From positions 31,507,183-31,571,182 of the forward strand of contig CM077116.1 in NCBI GenBank assembly GCA_039619475.1: 64,000 nt of DNA. Reading direction: 5' to 3'. The notes below the pieces were generated by a model. That model was not told the origin of the DNA. It made no database searches and worked only from the letters and a program-made list of their open reading frames with translations. Source of the DNA: Icerya purchasi (lineage: Eukaryota; Arthropoda; Insecta; Hemiptera; Monophlebidae). The position numbers and the translations under genes were made by a program. Of this stretch, positions 28,801-36,481 are shown piece by piece (position 1 is the stretch's first letter; each line of letters begins with the position of its first letter).

Positions 28801-31004
28801 TTAATAACATTATCCCTATTAAACACAATTGAATATTAAAATACGCGTAAATAATAATCATCAAAAAATAACGACCAAGTAGTAGTAAACATTAAATAAT
28901 TACCCATCGGAATTGTCAGACTTGCTCTTGGTTTTTTGCAGCACCAGTAACTTTTCTTCTAACGCTGCAGAACGGTCTCGTTCAGTATTCAAAAGTGCGT
29001 TTAAATGGTTAACTTTAGTTATTTCATCATTTAATGCGTTTTTACATTTTTCTATGAACATACAAGCGATTAATATGTTATCATGATAAATAATATATGG
29101 ATAAGTTAATTCTTTTTCTCTTAGGTATAATTATATTTAATCCATTGAGCATATTTTGTACATTACTTTAAAGTAAAACATTGAAATAAAATGATTAACA
29201 TATATAAATATGGGCTTTCATATAGAATACTGTGTAGCAATCGACATAATTACAGATTATTGTGTAAATCGTAAATACGCGTGATTTTATCAACAAGTAA
29301 AATTTCAGACGAACAAAAATAAAAACAAATAAATTAATTTTCTTCACTATTTTATTAATAAACTAGTTATTTCCACCGAAAATATTTCGTAAATATTATA
29401 TCAACATAAAAAATGTATGTCTGCTATTGAGTTTTGCACTTTAATACTTTACCATTATCCAATATTTTTATCTTTTACTTTACACTCTGTAGATTTTCTT
29501 TTTTTTTGCCTATTTCTCTTTTTCGCTTTCTTGTAACCGCCTTGCTTTACATTTTTCTACATTCTCTGTTTGTTTCGATAATAATCTGTCTAACTATTTT
29601 CAGTGCGAATAGTCAAAAACTGGTCCATCATTATTTCTGGTGACTTTTTTTAAAGCCAAATGATGTAATTACACAATTGTAAACTTAATTTAAAATCTCA
29701 AACACCCAGACACATATAAAGAAATAAAATTTTCTGTACATTACTAATGCAGTGGGCCTGAGCACATATTTCTTGCATTACATAAAAAAAAAAAAAAAAA
29801 AAAAAGAAAATCATCAATGATGTAGTGTTGATATTTTATTTTTATATTGTTTTCAATTTTAAAAATTTTATTTTATTGCAATATAATAATTTTCACTACT
29901 GGTCACATGTATTCATAATTTGTACAGTATAATCCTGCAATTAGAGTTTTCATTGTTTTTTTTTTGTTTATTTCTAATTTACAAATATTTATGAAAAAAA
30001 TATTAAATTTTTATTCATGACAGTACAGCATAGCTAATTTTCGTTTCATCAAGTTTCTAAAAAGGTGGTATCAAGAAATAAAACCATAAAAACTGTTGTT
30101 TAAAAGATAAATCAATTTTATTTTTTAGAAGTTAAAGTACAACTCTATATAATCAAAACCACAACAATACGAAAATACAAAAGAAAGCATAATCATTGAC
30201 GTAATAACCATAAAATTTTATACAAATATTACAATCCATAATACTTTTGAAGAATCTTTTAATTGGAAATAAACTATGAAACTAACGAAAAGGATACTTT
30301 CAAATTGCCCTAAGTAACAATTTATGATTTAAAAACAAAATACGTCAGGTAAAATGTTAAAATATAATTCCCCGAACTTCGATTTTACCAATGTAATAAA
30401 TGTGTTATAATTTTAGACATACGACGACATGAAAAGTGAAATGTTACAAATATGAAATTTCTAAACTGAAACTCTAAAATAAACAAAACGTTTCGAATGC
30501 ACTATAATATTTTTACTTGCAGCGACGTAAATTTATTTATTAAATGTTTTGAATAAACAATTATACCATGCAAATTTTTTTTCATTTTAAAAAATTCTAA
30601 ATTAAGATTTAAGTTTACATCTGGGTTAATTTGAAACAAATAAATAAAGTAAATAAAGAACAAAACTAACAAAATTCAAAAATTAATATCTTAATCGAAA
30701 CCCTTTTTTATTTACTGTTTTAAATAATTTGTTTACATTAGTAAAGTGAATTAAATACAAAAACCGTAATGATTTTTATTTATAGAAATTCTTTACATAA
30801 ACACGGCGATTTGCTTTTCCTTTTAAGTCAAAACAAGAAATGAAAAATTTAATTTTTTTTACCGTAACTTTTTTTCAAAGCTAAATTAATAATGTTTAGC
30901 GCATCTCGATCATTGGTAACTTCATTAAAAGTGGATTCAACCTTCGTACGAACTGATTCTTGGATTAAAAAATATTCTTCCGACGTTAATAGTTGTTTAA
31001 ACAT
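4509..31004 (-). CDS. Mtor/TPR: Nucleoprotein TPR / Megator, N-terminal part (11 exons, continues off the left edge)
   Basis: TPR (Megator in flies) is a long coiled-coil protein that forms the filaments of the nuclear-pore basket and acts in mRNA export control and spindle-checkpoint function. Eleven exons on the minus strand, 31004-30863, 29051-28904, 28815-28600, 28441-28282, 23777-23603, 20639-20436, 15294-15116, 12672-12460, 9777-9679, 4902-4756 and 4664-4509, have GT/AG borders and join in phase to 613 codons without a stop. The product is almost entirely coiled coil. It aligns with my recollection of human TPR from its N-terminus: exon 1 has a SVRTKVE segment where human has SVQNKLE, exon 7 has LSKVSPNMAGL where human has LAAMSPTAAAV, exon 9 has QIARGG where human has EEARGN, and exon 10 has VPFRDIEELQ where human has VSYRNIEELQ. 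About 1700 further residues are expected left of the window. The identification rests on recalled sequence, not a search. Confidence 0.9.
4756..4902 (-). CDS. TPR exon 10
   Basis: Acceptor CTGTTATAG, donor GAA|GTAAGT. It is 147 nt, 49 codons, phase 0. THKLVPFRDIEELQ matches the conserved QHLVSYRNIEELQ of TPR. Confidence 0.9.
5264..5290. repeat. Short (TAT/TTA)n trinucleotide tract
   Basis: A short ATT-type tract follows the Jockey endonuclease scrap on its 3' side (minus orientation). Confidence 0.6.
5320..5575 (-). pseudogene. Jockey-type LINE endonuclease fragment
   Basis: Minus-strand reading gives LLVSESHFT (the SETH-type catalytic box of the apurinic-type endonuclease), then a GG-containing loop, and after a frameshift IIKESIKHCENIG and LLTVVAVYYP. 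These are typical of the Jockey-clade endonuclease domain and resemble the same stretch of the element at 35758. Only about 85 codons remain, in two frames. It lies in TPR intron 9 in the sense orientation of the host gene. Confidence 0.65.
6306..7584 (-). mobile_element. Full-length dead mariner transposon
   Basis: The element is 1279 bp with 29 bp terminal inverted repeats (CGAGGGTG...CCGGGCCTC) at 6306-6334 and 7556-7584, two mismatches, flanked by TA duplications at 6304-6305 and 7585-7586. The minus strand holds a broken mariner transposase: a helix-turn-helix part (QSELDSTLKKS...KRWVVEF), ETWIHHYTPE, ARGIIFIDYL, VLFHQDN and YSPDLAPCDYHLF, the last two being the D34D part of the catalytic triad. 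Several stops and frameshifts are present. The first catalytic Asp, normally in DETW, is Tyr here (VYETW). Confidence 0.93.
6390..6647 (-). pseudogene. Mariner transposase C-terminal ORF
   Basis: Longest open part of the mariner transposase, 85 codons, carrying YSPDLAPCDYHLF with the last catalytic Asp and KKWLRGKRF. The upstream transposase is in other frames or interrupted by stops, so no functional protein is expected. Confidence 0.85.
7994..8152. repeat. (AAT)n microsatellite with interspersed CAT units
   Basis: About 160 bp of AAT repeats. The right half has regular TAATCAT interruptions that suggest a higher-order pattern. It lies in TPR intron 9. Confidence 0.95.
8165..9678. other. 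Remainder of TPR intron 9, nothing assigned
   Basis: AT-rich, with T runs. A stretch at 8690-8990 is less AT-rich and could be a decayed element, but no frame carries a recognisable motif. Confidence 0.4.
9679..9777 (-). CDS. TPR exon 9 (33 codons)
   Basis: Short exon found by colinearity. Acceptor ATTTTAG, donor GAT|GTAAGT, 99 nt, phase 0 at both ends. It codes a LLNQIQIARGG segment matching LLMELEEARGN of TPR, then a Gln/Ser-rich linker. Confidence 0.85.
9838..12280 (+). mobile_element. RTE-like endonuclease/reverse transcriptase LINE, 5'-truncated and internally deleted
   Basis: Plus-strand frames code in order the endonuclease (IILGDWNAVVGKG, then RRIYTWKTPGD and QIDYILI, 9838-10260), a linker (10582-11145), the reverse transcriptase fingers and palm start (EHRAISLITHSSKILTKII, FRKGKGTREAI, IAFVDLEKAFD with the motif-A Asp, RKGVRQGCSLSP, 11075-11632) and a C-terminal domain (YGSETWNLN, EAFEMWCWRKMERISW, 11830-12173). 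About 11690-11720 the palm jumps from a VGGIKI segment to ITEDGRSDQDIKERIAMAK, so the motif with the FADD catalytic pair is deleted. The 3' end runs into GAAGAAGAT and a (TA)n tract. The clade is uncertain. It is antisense to TPR in intron 8. Confidence 0.8.
12293..12350. repeat. (TA)n microsatellite at the LINE 3' end
   Basis: An alternating TA run passes into GTAT repeats immediately downstream of the LINE at 9838-12280. Confidence 0.9.
12460..12672 (-). CDS. TPR exon 8
   Basis: Acceptor TTTTGAAAG, donor CAA|GTAATT. It is 213 nt, exactly 71 codons, phase 0 at both ends. Joined to exons 7 and 9, the length between the SPNMAG break and the ARGG motif equals that in human TPR by my count, so no exon is missing here. 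Confidence 0.87.
13449..13800. mobile_element. 352 bp terminal-inverted-repeat element with AATGTCCC repeats (MITE-like)
   Basis: The ends are perfect 15 bp inverted repeats, TTACAACGTAATTCT at 13449-13463 and its complement at 13786-13800. The interior has three or more tandem copies of a 25 bp unit built on AATGTCCCAATTTTATGTAA, followed by shorter AATGTCCC and ATGTAACG units. There is no coding capacity. A second copy with the same left end lies at 53668-53939. I do not recognise the family. Confidence 0.75.
13862..13896. other. Two adjacent GC-rich hairpins
   Basis: CAAGGGGC-ATA-GCCCCTTG is a perfect 8 bp stem with a 3 nt loop at 13862-13880. It is followed by GGCC-AAAAT-GGCC at 13884-13896. 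They sit in a GC-rich patch (13855-13985) that contrasts with the surrounding AT-rich intron. Confidence 0.6.
14260..14304. repeat. (TA)n microsatellite
   Basis: About 45 bp of uninterrupted AT dinucleotides in TPR intron 7. Confidence 0.95.
15116..15294 (-). CDS. TPR exon 7
   Basis: Acceptor GATTACAG, donor CTA|GTAAGT. The exon is 179 nt, phase 1 in and phase 0 out. It includes the conserved non-coil break LSKVSPNMAGL followed by an LSELPSEYNK segment, matching the conserved MSPTAAAVA...MKLTELY break in TPR. Confidence 0.9.
15718..15769. repeat. Perfect 18 bp inverted repeat (hairpin)
   Basis: ACATTCACGACAAAAATA at 15718-15735 and its exact complement at 15752-15769, with a 16 nt spacer. 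It lies in TPR intron 6. Confidence 0.85.
15866..16258 (-). pseudogene. Transposase-like relic, inverted piece
   Basis: An open minus-strand frame of 130 codons ends in ISDGATAHFKNRFQFFELRN. This is the left arm of an inverted duplication whose right arm is at 16332-16401. SDGA...HFKN motifs recur in a widespread, poorly characterised invertebrate transposase-like protein family. I cannot name the superfamily. Confidence 0.5.
16332..16675 (+). pseudogene. Transposase-like relic, C-terminal piece
   Basis: The plus-strand reading gives SDGVTTHFKNRFQFFKLRN, one break near 16410, then NEKGACGGIGGLLRYAAN, a GKGxCDGxGG-like motif, and a 60-residue Lys/Glu-rich tail that stops at 16672. The order matches the family's usual SDGA...HFKN then HGKGxCDGxGG arrangement. 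The arm 16332-16401 repeats 15880-15950 in inverse orientation with about six differences in 70 bp. Confidence 0.5.
16773..16802. repeat. (TA)n microsatellite
   Basis: A 30 bp AT run just downstream of the transposase-like relic. Confidence 0.9.
17008..17242 (+). repeat. Diverged second copy of 16110-16335
   Basis: Sequence from GCATATCGG through AAAATGGCACATTGC to TTTATCTCAAAAAGTTTT repeats the 16110-16335 stretch with many substitutions and small gaps. It looks like a non-coding part of the same old element family. Confidence 0.7.
18107..18150 (-). mobile_element. Helitron-like 3' terminus
   Basis: On the minus strand the sequence forms ACGG-GTGAAT-CCGT, then ATGGAACAG and CTAG followed by T. 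A short hairpin just before CTRR|T is the hallmark of Helitron 3' ends. It compares with the better-supported one at 52776. No helicase is visible to its right. Confidence 0.4.
18716..19250. repeat. Diverged tandem duplication, unit about 300 bp
   Basis: Unit 1 (about 18716-18935) and unit 2 (about 19018-19245) share the ordered blocks AAAGxCxGAATxTTCAAAA, CGTTCTTATT, ATTTTCAG, TGxAGCGTGATT and TTAGTACA. They are old and strongly diverged, and non-coding. Confidence 0.6.
19347..20228 (-). mobile_element. Mariner/Tc1-like deletion derivative
   Basis: Inverted ends GTTGGCCATATTAGGTGGAC are at 19347-19375 and 20199-20228, flanked by TA. The minus strand retains a transposase start (MTKSYLKRQ, SPIERAEIVQLYI) and C-terminal parts with HFWFQQDGAPTHTSR and SSDLTPPDFSLWGYLKSKV, which carry the second and third acidic residues of a DDE/D-type site. 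The middle of the transposase is missing and several stops are present, so at 882 bp it is a non-autonomous deletion copy. Confidence 0.85.
20436..20639 (-). CDS. TPR exon 6
   Basis: Acceptor TTTATTTTCAG, donor GAG|GTATCG. The exon is 204 nt, phase 1 in and phase 1 out. Pure heptad-repeat coiled coil, rich in Lys, Glu and Gln, colinear with TPR. Confidence 0.88.
20847..21477. mobile_element. Non-autonomous hAT element
   Basis: The element is 631 bp. The left end CAGTATCGGAACGA and the right end (complement TAGTGTCCGACCGA) match at 10 of 14 positions. Flanking 8 bp duplications are CTTCAATG (20839-20846) and CTTTAATG (21478-21485), one mismatch. Near both ends, TTTCGG hexamers repeat in the same orientation. 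No transposase is present. It lies in TPR intron 5. Confidence 0.8.
21486..23602. other. Remainder of TPR intron 5, nothing assigned
   Basis: AT-rich sequence with only short chance ORFs and a small AATAATAAT tract at about 23215. Confidence 0.4.
23603..23777 (-). CDS. TPR exon 5
   Basis: Acceptor TTTACTAG, donor GG|GTATTG. The exon is 175 nt, phase 0 in and phase 1 out. INSLTSTNSNLEH aligns with MNGLKTSNEHLQK of TPR. An in-frame TAG lies directly before the exon, so it cannot start earlier in this frame. Seven residues of the vertebrate protein are therefore missing at this junction. Confidence 0.88.
25609..26045. mobile_element. Pogo-like MITE
   Basis: The element is 437 bp. Ends CAGTAGAGTCCCGCT and (complement of the right end) CAGTCGAGACCCGCT are inverted repeats flanked by TA at 25607-25608 and 26046-26047. 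Subterminal CCTATTCCGAA motifs occur at both sides. CAGT...GAGTCCCGC ends are typical of pogo-group elements. No transposase is present. It lies in TPR intron 4. Confidence 0.85.
26647..27567 (+). pseudogene. Unassigned transposase-like or conserved orphan protein relic
   Basis: Three plus-strand frames join into one protein. The first has TYRAELRVHLKQYG, then VLCVEFDYPQNVPLAR and IVLFSDACGVQNKNRYMVYV (to about 27075). The second has VRGHSSSQCGRNF (to about 27160). The third runs from VSYMVDVRTYWEYL to a stop at 27565. FDY-Q-NxPLP, SDxCxxQNKN and RGHSxxxxDRxF motifs recur together in many insect and cnidarian orphan proteins and suggest an RNase-H-fold nuclease. In the last motif the usual Asp is missing here. 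At least two frameshifts are present. Confidence 0.5.
28282..28441 (-). CDS. TPR exon 4
   Basis: Acceptor ACACTTAAG, donor CAG|GTAATT. The exon is 160 nt and ends in phase 0. The segment from ERDLNEEK to KLSQKD aligns without gaps with the EKRLEQEK to NLENKK region of human TPR, which is the strongest single match of the gene. Confidence 0.9.
28600..28815 (-). CDS. TPR exon 3
   Basis: Acceptor TTTAATAG, strong donor AA|GTAAGTG. The exon is 216 nt, phase 2 in and phase 2 out. It starts with an acidic NPFED-containing linker, then long coiled coil. The two introns around it are only 88 and 158 bp. Confidence 0.88.
28904..29051 (-). CDS. TPR exon 2
   Basis: Acceptor TTCATAG, donor GG|GTAATT. 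The exon is 148 nt, phase 1 in and phase 2 out. It codes a charged coiled-coil segment ending in a Ser/Lys/Asp-rich stretch. Confidence 0.85.
29052..30862. other. TPR intron 1
   Basis: AT-rich; apart from the poly(A) run I see no element or gene. Confidence 0.6.
29784..29806 (+). repeat. Poly(A) tract, possible retro-insertion tail
   Basis: A run of about 23 A in TPR intron 1. The preceding sequence has no recognisable element. Confidence 0.6.
30863..31004 (-). CDS. TPR exon 1 (start codon exon)
   Basis: Begins with ATG at 31004-31002 and codes 47 residues plus one base. The donor is GTAAAA directly after TACG. I chose this start because the peptide aligns with the very N-terminus of TPR and nothing coding precedes it in frame. 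The phase-1 end joins the AA that opens exon 2 to make a Glu codon. A 5' UTR exon further right cannot be excluded. Confidence 0.85.
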
Positions 31005-31627
31005 ATTTTTAAAAGTAAACTTTTAATTCAAATAGTCAATTAAAAAAAGTTAAAAAAGTAAACTAAAAATATCACGAAGTTTTTTTGAATTTAAATTGAA
31101 ACTGTACTCATTAAACTAAGTAAACAATTACGCAAAAATAAATAATCCACACCGGCTACCATTCAACCCTAACATGTCACAAAAATTCCTTATTATGTAT
31201 TAAATATAAATACTAACGGTTGAGTATTTGACTTTAAAAAAGTGATAACATTAAAAAGCATTATCGATAGATTAAAAACTTAGGTACCGATATTTAAATT
31301 AAGATTACGATATGAAAAACTTTTAAAATTAAGCAAATACATATAATTGTACATTTAATGTGAAAAATCTACATAATATAAATGATTTAATGGTTTAAAA
31401 TTTAAAATTTTTCTTTATTCTCAAAATAAAACTAATGAATATTCAAATTATTACATAAAATATTATACAATTTAAATTTTATTACTTAATAAATAATATG
31501 TCAAATTTCTTATCAAAAAATCTTTTTTTTTTTATGTATAAAGCCTAGTTTTATAAAGTTAATAGTAATGAAAATTCTAGTTACTCTACCAATGTAGACA
31601 TTATTGGTAAAGCACCATAATTTGGTA
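31005..31627. other. Region upstream of the TPR start codon
   Basis: It should contain the TPR 5' UTR and promoter, but it is plain AT-rich sequence and no promoter element stands out. Confidence 0.4.
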
Positions 31628-31635
31628 AAGTGGAT

Positions 31636-32065
31636 CAGGCCCGTGCCCATAATTATGATTTGCGGGGGGGAGGGAGGGTGAAAATTTTCTTTGCATATTT
31701 ATTTTATAAATAACAATACATTTTTCGCTAATATTCATACTATTAATCATTTTCCATAATTTTGATTTGTATATTAATAATTTTCATAAATGAATTACTC
31801 CGTACATGAACATTAATAAAAATTACATATGTTATTGATTATACTCATAATAAAAAATTTTGCATAAAATATTAATGAAGTACTAAAAATATAGAGCATA
31901 TTTTTTCTTTTTTCTTTTAAAGGTAAAAACACTCTAAAAAATCAACAATATTTATTTTAAATTTTTGATTATTTTCAAGATTTTTGTGTATTTATAATAA
32001 CTATTTCGGTTCTCATGGGTGCGAGGGGGTTTAACCTTCAAAACCCACCCCGTGGACACGGCCTT
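31636..32065. mobile_element. hAT MITE with perfect 8 bp target duplication
   Basis: The element is 430 bp. AAGTGGAT is duplicated exactly at 31628-31635 and 32066-32073. The ends CAGGCCCGTGCCCA and (complement) CAAGGCCGTGTCCA form imperfect inverted repeats, each followed inward by a G-rich or C-rich patch. The interior is AT-rich and non-coding. A second interior copy lies at 51600-51925. Confidence 0.9.
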
Positions 32066-32073
32066 GAAGTGGA

Positions 32074-33390
32074 TAACAAATTGGTAGAGTTACTCTAATA
32101 ATAATTTCCTCTACTATCGAACCTTTACTTTATAATAAAATTAATTCAACGAAGCTTAGTTTGACTATAAATAATTGTTCTATTCTACTATTTTTGATCG
32201 AGTTCCATCTACATATATTACATTGCTCCGCTTACTATTATTAGAAGTTTATTTTCAAGTTTTTCTTCTTTCAATTCATAAATTTTAACTTCAACAACTT
32301 TATGAAGAATAATTAATGAGCCGTAGTGAAAAAGCATTGTTAAATGTACATGGAATTCTATTAAATGTAACTAATGATGCTTTAAAAAAAAAGAAATGAA
32401 TATGGATGAAGAACTAAAAAGGCTTCTCTTTTTTTTTAAACCTTCAGTGAAGTGTTTTTATATAAAACATTGAATTATAACATCATGTATAAAAAACGAC
32501 TGAAATTAATACACCTTTAAAATTATTTTTTATTTAACTTTTTGTAATTGGCACTCTATGACCATCATTTCCACAAGACTAGAAACTAATCAATGCATTT
32601 AAATATATTAAGAAAAGTTTTAATTAAAAATAAATCAACCATGTACAATAATGTAGTGTAGTGCATATCGAGCTACTCAAAAATACTAAGCTGTAAAAAT
32701 TTCGAACAAAAACGTTTATTGATGAATGGTGCAGTATTGAATTTTACAATTTGACACTAAACTGTTAATATTAACTATCGAGTGATGAATTTGTTTTTTA
32801 TATGCATAATTATAGGCATATTGAATAATAGCCACATAATTTACAAAGTTAAAATAAAATTATTTTGTGAATTATTTATCACATTGAAAAATAAAAATTA
32901 TTTATATAGTGTATTCCTACAATTCTTTCCCTTGTAAAGAAATAACAATAAAAGTAAAAAATGTAATAAAGTAAAAAATAGGAGCAAAAAAAAAAAAGTA
33001 GCCATAGAAGAACAATACAGGTCCATCAAAGAATCTTAATATAAATAAAATGTTATGAAAAGAAGAAAAAAATTGTCTTTACAATAAAATTTAAATAAAA
33101 CATACTGGACATGGTCTTGTTCAATCTGGTAACAATTTTTACATAGAAAGAGTATGGGGGATGGTTATTTTGTGGTTGGTTTTGTAACAGTTGTTTATTA
33201 CAGTTAAATGGAAGTTTGTAATGTGTAATTCATAACTCTGAATCTATAGTTGGTGATGTTTGTAATAACTCTCATGCTGGGGTGGATCTAATTGTTGGTG
33301 AGTTAAAATGCTGAACATAATCACACCGCTTTGCTAATAAGATTGATTCTAAATTATTACCTGAGAATTCACTTCCGAGGAAAAATCATT
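32074..33390. other. No gene recognised
   Basis: AT-rich intergenic sequence with a short A-run at 32985-32998. Parts of 33120-33390 may belong to the flank or LTR of the adjacent Gypsy relic, but no LTR pair is visible. Confidence 0.35.
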
Positions 33391-33394
33391 GGAA

Positions 33395-33545
33395 TTACAT
33401 GGTCAGTCTAGACTGTAAGCTGGTTTACCCTATAATCTAGGGTGAATACTTTCCTTGTATGCTGAAGTACTCAAAATGGTCCATTGTAAGGTTTTTATAG
33501 TGGAGAGTAAGCCGCACCTCCTCATACCAAAACATGCAAGTAGGT
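33395..33545 (-). pseudogene. Ty3/Gypsy integrase C-terminal remnant
   Basis: The minus-strand reading gives SPLxKPYNGPF, VLQHTRKVFTLDYR and LTVxTDHVIP. This corresponds to the PPYxGPFxV...KxFxLDxxGRxxxVSxDRLKPA module at the end of Gypsy polyproteins. Stops interrupt it. It lies downstream of the RT remnant in the right order, with the RNase H and most of the integrase missing. Confidence 0.6.
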
Positions 33546-33614
33546 CGATAGTTTTAGTGCTTCAAAAATATGTACCTTAAGTTTGTAGTGTTTCAATAGT
33601 CTTTGGGTAACAAC

Positions 33615-33791
33615 CACTGACGGACTGGCTAAACGGGCAAACTGGCATTTTCCCGGTGCGCCCAATCATTTAATTTATCTTTTGCGCCCTAATTTTCTCA
33701 AAATTTTATCACCGCCTTCGCCCCTTTGCTGTAAAGCGCCCTTTTGCCTCTGAATTTTCCCGGTGTGCTCTAAAAAGTCAGTCCGTAAGTG
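33615..33791. mobile_element. 177 bp hAT-type miniature element inside the Gypsy relic
   Basis: Ends CACTGACGGACTGGCT and (complement) CACTTACGGACTGACT are inverted repeats with two mismatches. Flanking octamers GTAACAAC (33607-33614) and GTAACAGC (33792-33799) differ at one base. TTTTCCCGGTG blocks occur at both subterminal positions. It interrupts the Gypsy reading. Confidence 0.85.
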
Positions 33792-33799
33792 GTAACAGC

Positions 33800-34240
33800 T
33801 ACAATACAAGTTTAAGATATCTAGCGAAATGATGCAATGATATTTGATGGTTGTTGTAAAAGAATAGCTGTTAAACGTACTGTTGTTGGTTGAAAATCCT
33901 GTGCACCGATGTTGTATCCTAAAAAGTTAATGTCTTTCTGCAATGGCATTCTGCTAAGTTGATAAGTAGCCTGACTGCATTCAAACACCACTTGCAAATA
34001 TAATATATGCTCCTATCCTATTTTACTGAAGATGAGCTTCGTCCACATATGCAAAAGTATTGGACAGGTCATTTCTATGAATCATTGCTACGTCTTTGGA
34101 GCGTTCATCAGCCAAAATGGCATTTGTTCATGCTCATCAAGTTCAAGTGCAAGGGTTATCGCTATTATTTCATAGTTATCCTTGATGACAGGAATGGCCT
34201 AGTAAGTGCGAGTGATATCTATATTTGAAACGATTTTGTC
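33800..34240 (-). pseudogene. Ty3/Gypsy reverse transcriptase remnant
   Basis: Minus-strand frames give DITRTY, IPVIKDN, HEQMPFWLMNAPKT and KDINFLGYNIGAQ with PTTVRLTAI, in the order of Gypsy RT (DITxAYHQIPV, MPFGLxNAPxTFQ, FLGHxVxxxGIxP). The catalytic YLDD region is shifted out of frame. It is old, with frameshifts and stops. Confidence 0.65.
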
Positions 34241-35017
34241 ACTGTTTAAACTAGCAAAAGCGTTTTCTTGACATGACATTGAGCATTCGTTTCATTTTGT
34301 GATTGTGTTTAGTTGTTGGAAATAGCTACATACACAACCGAATATCGTAATTTTTCTTAACAACCGAAACTGCCAGAAAGCTCCATAAACCTTTGGATTG
34401 GCTTTAAAATGCCGGTTTTTATCACTACAGGGGAGGTTCCAGTTGGGGGGGGGGGGCGATTATATAATTACGTAATATCTTCTACAGTAGGCAGTAGATT
34501 TGAGAAATACGTTGTTTCATAAAGAAAATTAAATAATGACCTCTTTGGAAATTTAAAAATATTTTAAAAATACATAATTATTACAATTTAATTTAAATTT
34601 TGTTTTATTTTCAGGTAAAACACAAAAAAATTATAAAATCCCAGCTAAAATGGTAGTTTAGAATTTGAATAGTAAGAAAGATGGTATTTTTATTAGACTT
34701 TACTTCTTTTTTATTTTTGTTAATAATCCGATCCGAATTCTTTGTTCTTGAGCACGTTTAAATATATATATTTTTCATTGAACTATTTTCATTTACGTTA
34801 CGAAATAAAAATTAAAAATAAATAAGAAAAGCAAAAAGTCGATCAAATGCTAAATGATATTAAACAAATTGTATCTTTAAGTTCGATTAGCTGTAAGTCT
34901 CTAACAGACAACAGGGTACAACAGCTATAAATCCTTAAATATTTCCGTGACGAAGGTATAGAACACCACATTTACCAAATAAAATCTGAACGAAGCTTCC
35001 GAGTTGTAATTCGGCAT

Positions 35018-35563
35018 TTGCATCATTCCATCAACATTAATGAAATTAAGGCCGCTATTGAAGAACTGGGACATAGAGTCCGACACGTTGCAAACGTCAA
35101 ACATAGAATAAGTAAATTGCCTTTTTCCTTTGTAGACTTGAAGCCGCAAAAGAATAATGCTGAAGTATATAAACTTCAGGCGCTACTTCAAATGAGAATA
35201 AAAGTGGAAGCACCACGAAAGAAGAGTTTAATCCCCCAATGCTTCAGATGCCAAGCATATGGTCATACCAAAAATTATTATAGCAGGGCACATGTATGTG
35301 TTAAGTGTGGTGGACACCATAATGCCATTCAACGCAATGAAAAACACGAAGAACCATCCGTTTGCGTTAACTGTCAGGGAAATCATCCTTCTAACTATAA
35401 AGGCTGTGAAATATACAGAAAACTTCAACAATCGAGTGATAATAAATTGGTAAAAGTGTCTAACAATAACACTATAATAAATAACCAAACATTGCCTACC
35501 TATTGTCCCAAATTAGGCAATCAGAATGAAACAGCAGATTTTAATCACTCCCCGCAAAACTAA
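35018..35563 (+). pseudogene. Jockey ORF1 (gag) fragment
   Basis: 181 codons, open from about 34930 in the same domain. It has zinc knuckles CFRCQAYGHTKNYY (last Cys lost), CVKCGGHH and CVNCQGNHPSNYKGC, preceded by the Pre_C2HC-type segment with GHRVRHVANV and LPFSFVDLKP. It binds nucleic acid in active elements. It ends with a Ser/Asn-rich tail. Confidence 0.85.
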
Positions 35564-35757
35564 ACGTATCCAGAGACATTAAAACGACAGAAAACAAATA
35601 ACCCACCTAGCAGTGATATGGATAGCACGCCGATCAAAAATATGCTATAAACATTTATGGCAGAAATAAAAAATCTGCTGAAAGATATAATAAATCAACA
35701 ATTTAAATTATTTCATGGTGTAATTCAAACCATATTGTCAACAGTAACCAGTAATAA

Positions 35758-36420
35758 ATGACGGACTTAAAAATTGTTACGTGGAATGCTAACGGAATTT
35801 TAATAAACGAAATAGAAATGTATGTTGCGCAAAATAACGTTAATATATTTTTAATATCAGAGACTCACTTAACTGACAATAAATACGTGCATTTTACGGG
35901 GTACAATTCTTACTTTACAAGTCATCCGGATGGGACTATGCATGGTGGCACAGGTATTATAATTTTAAAAAGTATAAAACATCATGAAATACAGAAATAC
36001 GAAATTAATTATTTACAAGCTATACTGTATTAATAAATAGAGATCAAAGAAGTAATATTACAGTTTCAGCTATTTACTGTCCTCCGAGGCATGTTATTAC
36101 TAAAACCCAATTTAACAATTACTTTAAAACATTAGGTAATGTTTATATAGTTAGGGGGGGATTTCAATGCAAAAGATATATATTTTAGATTGAGAATTAC
36201 GGTACCTCGAGGCAAACAATTAAAGCTGGCGGTTGATGAAAACCGTTGTATCGTACACTCGTCTGGAACCCAAACTTACTGGCCTACAGATCCATTAATG
36301 ATTCCAGACTTACTGGACTTCTTTGTAATCAAATGCTTATCAACAAACTTTATTGATGTTCACTCTGATAATAGTCTTTCATCTAATACCAGTAGTAATT
36401 ATTATTAGTGGAAAAATTAT
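35758..36420 (+). pseudogene. Jockey ORF2 endonuclease fragment
   Basis: TWNANGI and LISETHLTD are the N- and E-containing catalytic boxes of the AP-type endonuclease, followed by HPDGTMHGGTGI. A frameshift near 36020 and another near 36170 break the domain before GGDFNAK. TYWPTD and PDLLDFFVIK follow from 36190. Confidence 0.85.
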
Positions 36421-36481
36421 ATGGAAATTATGCGCACCAAAACTGTGCAGTAGGCAAACCGACCGGGATACATTCTGAGAA

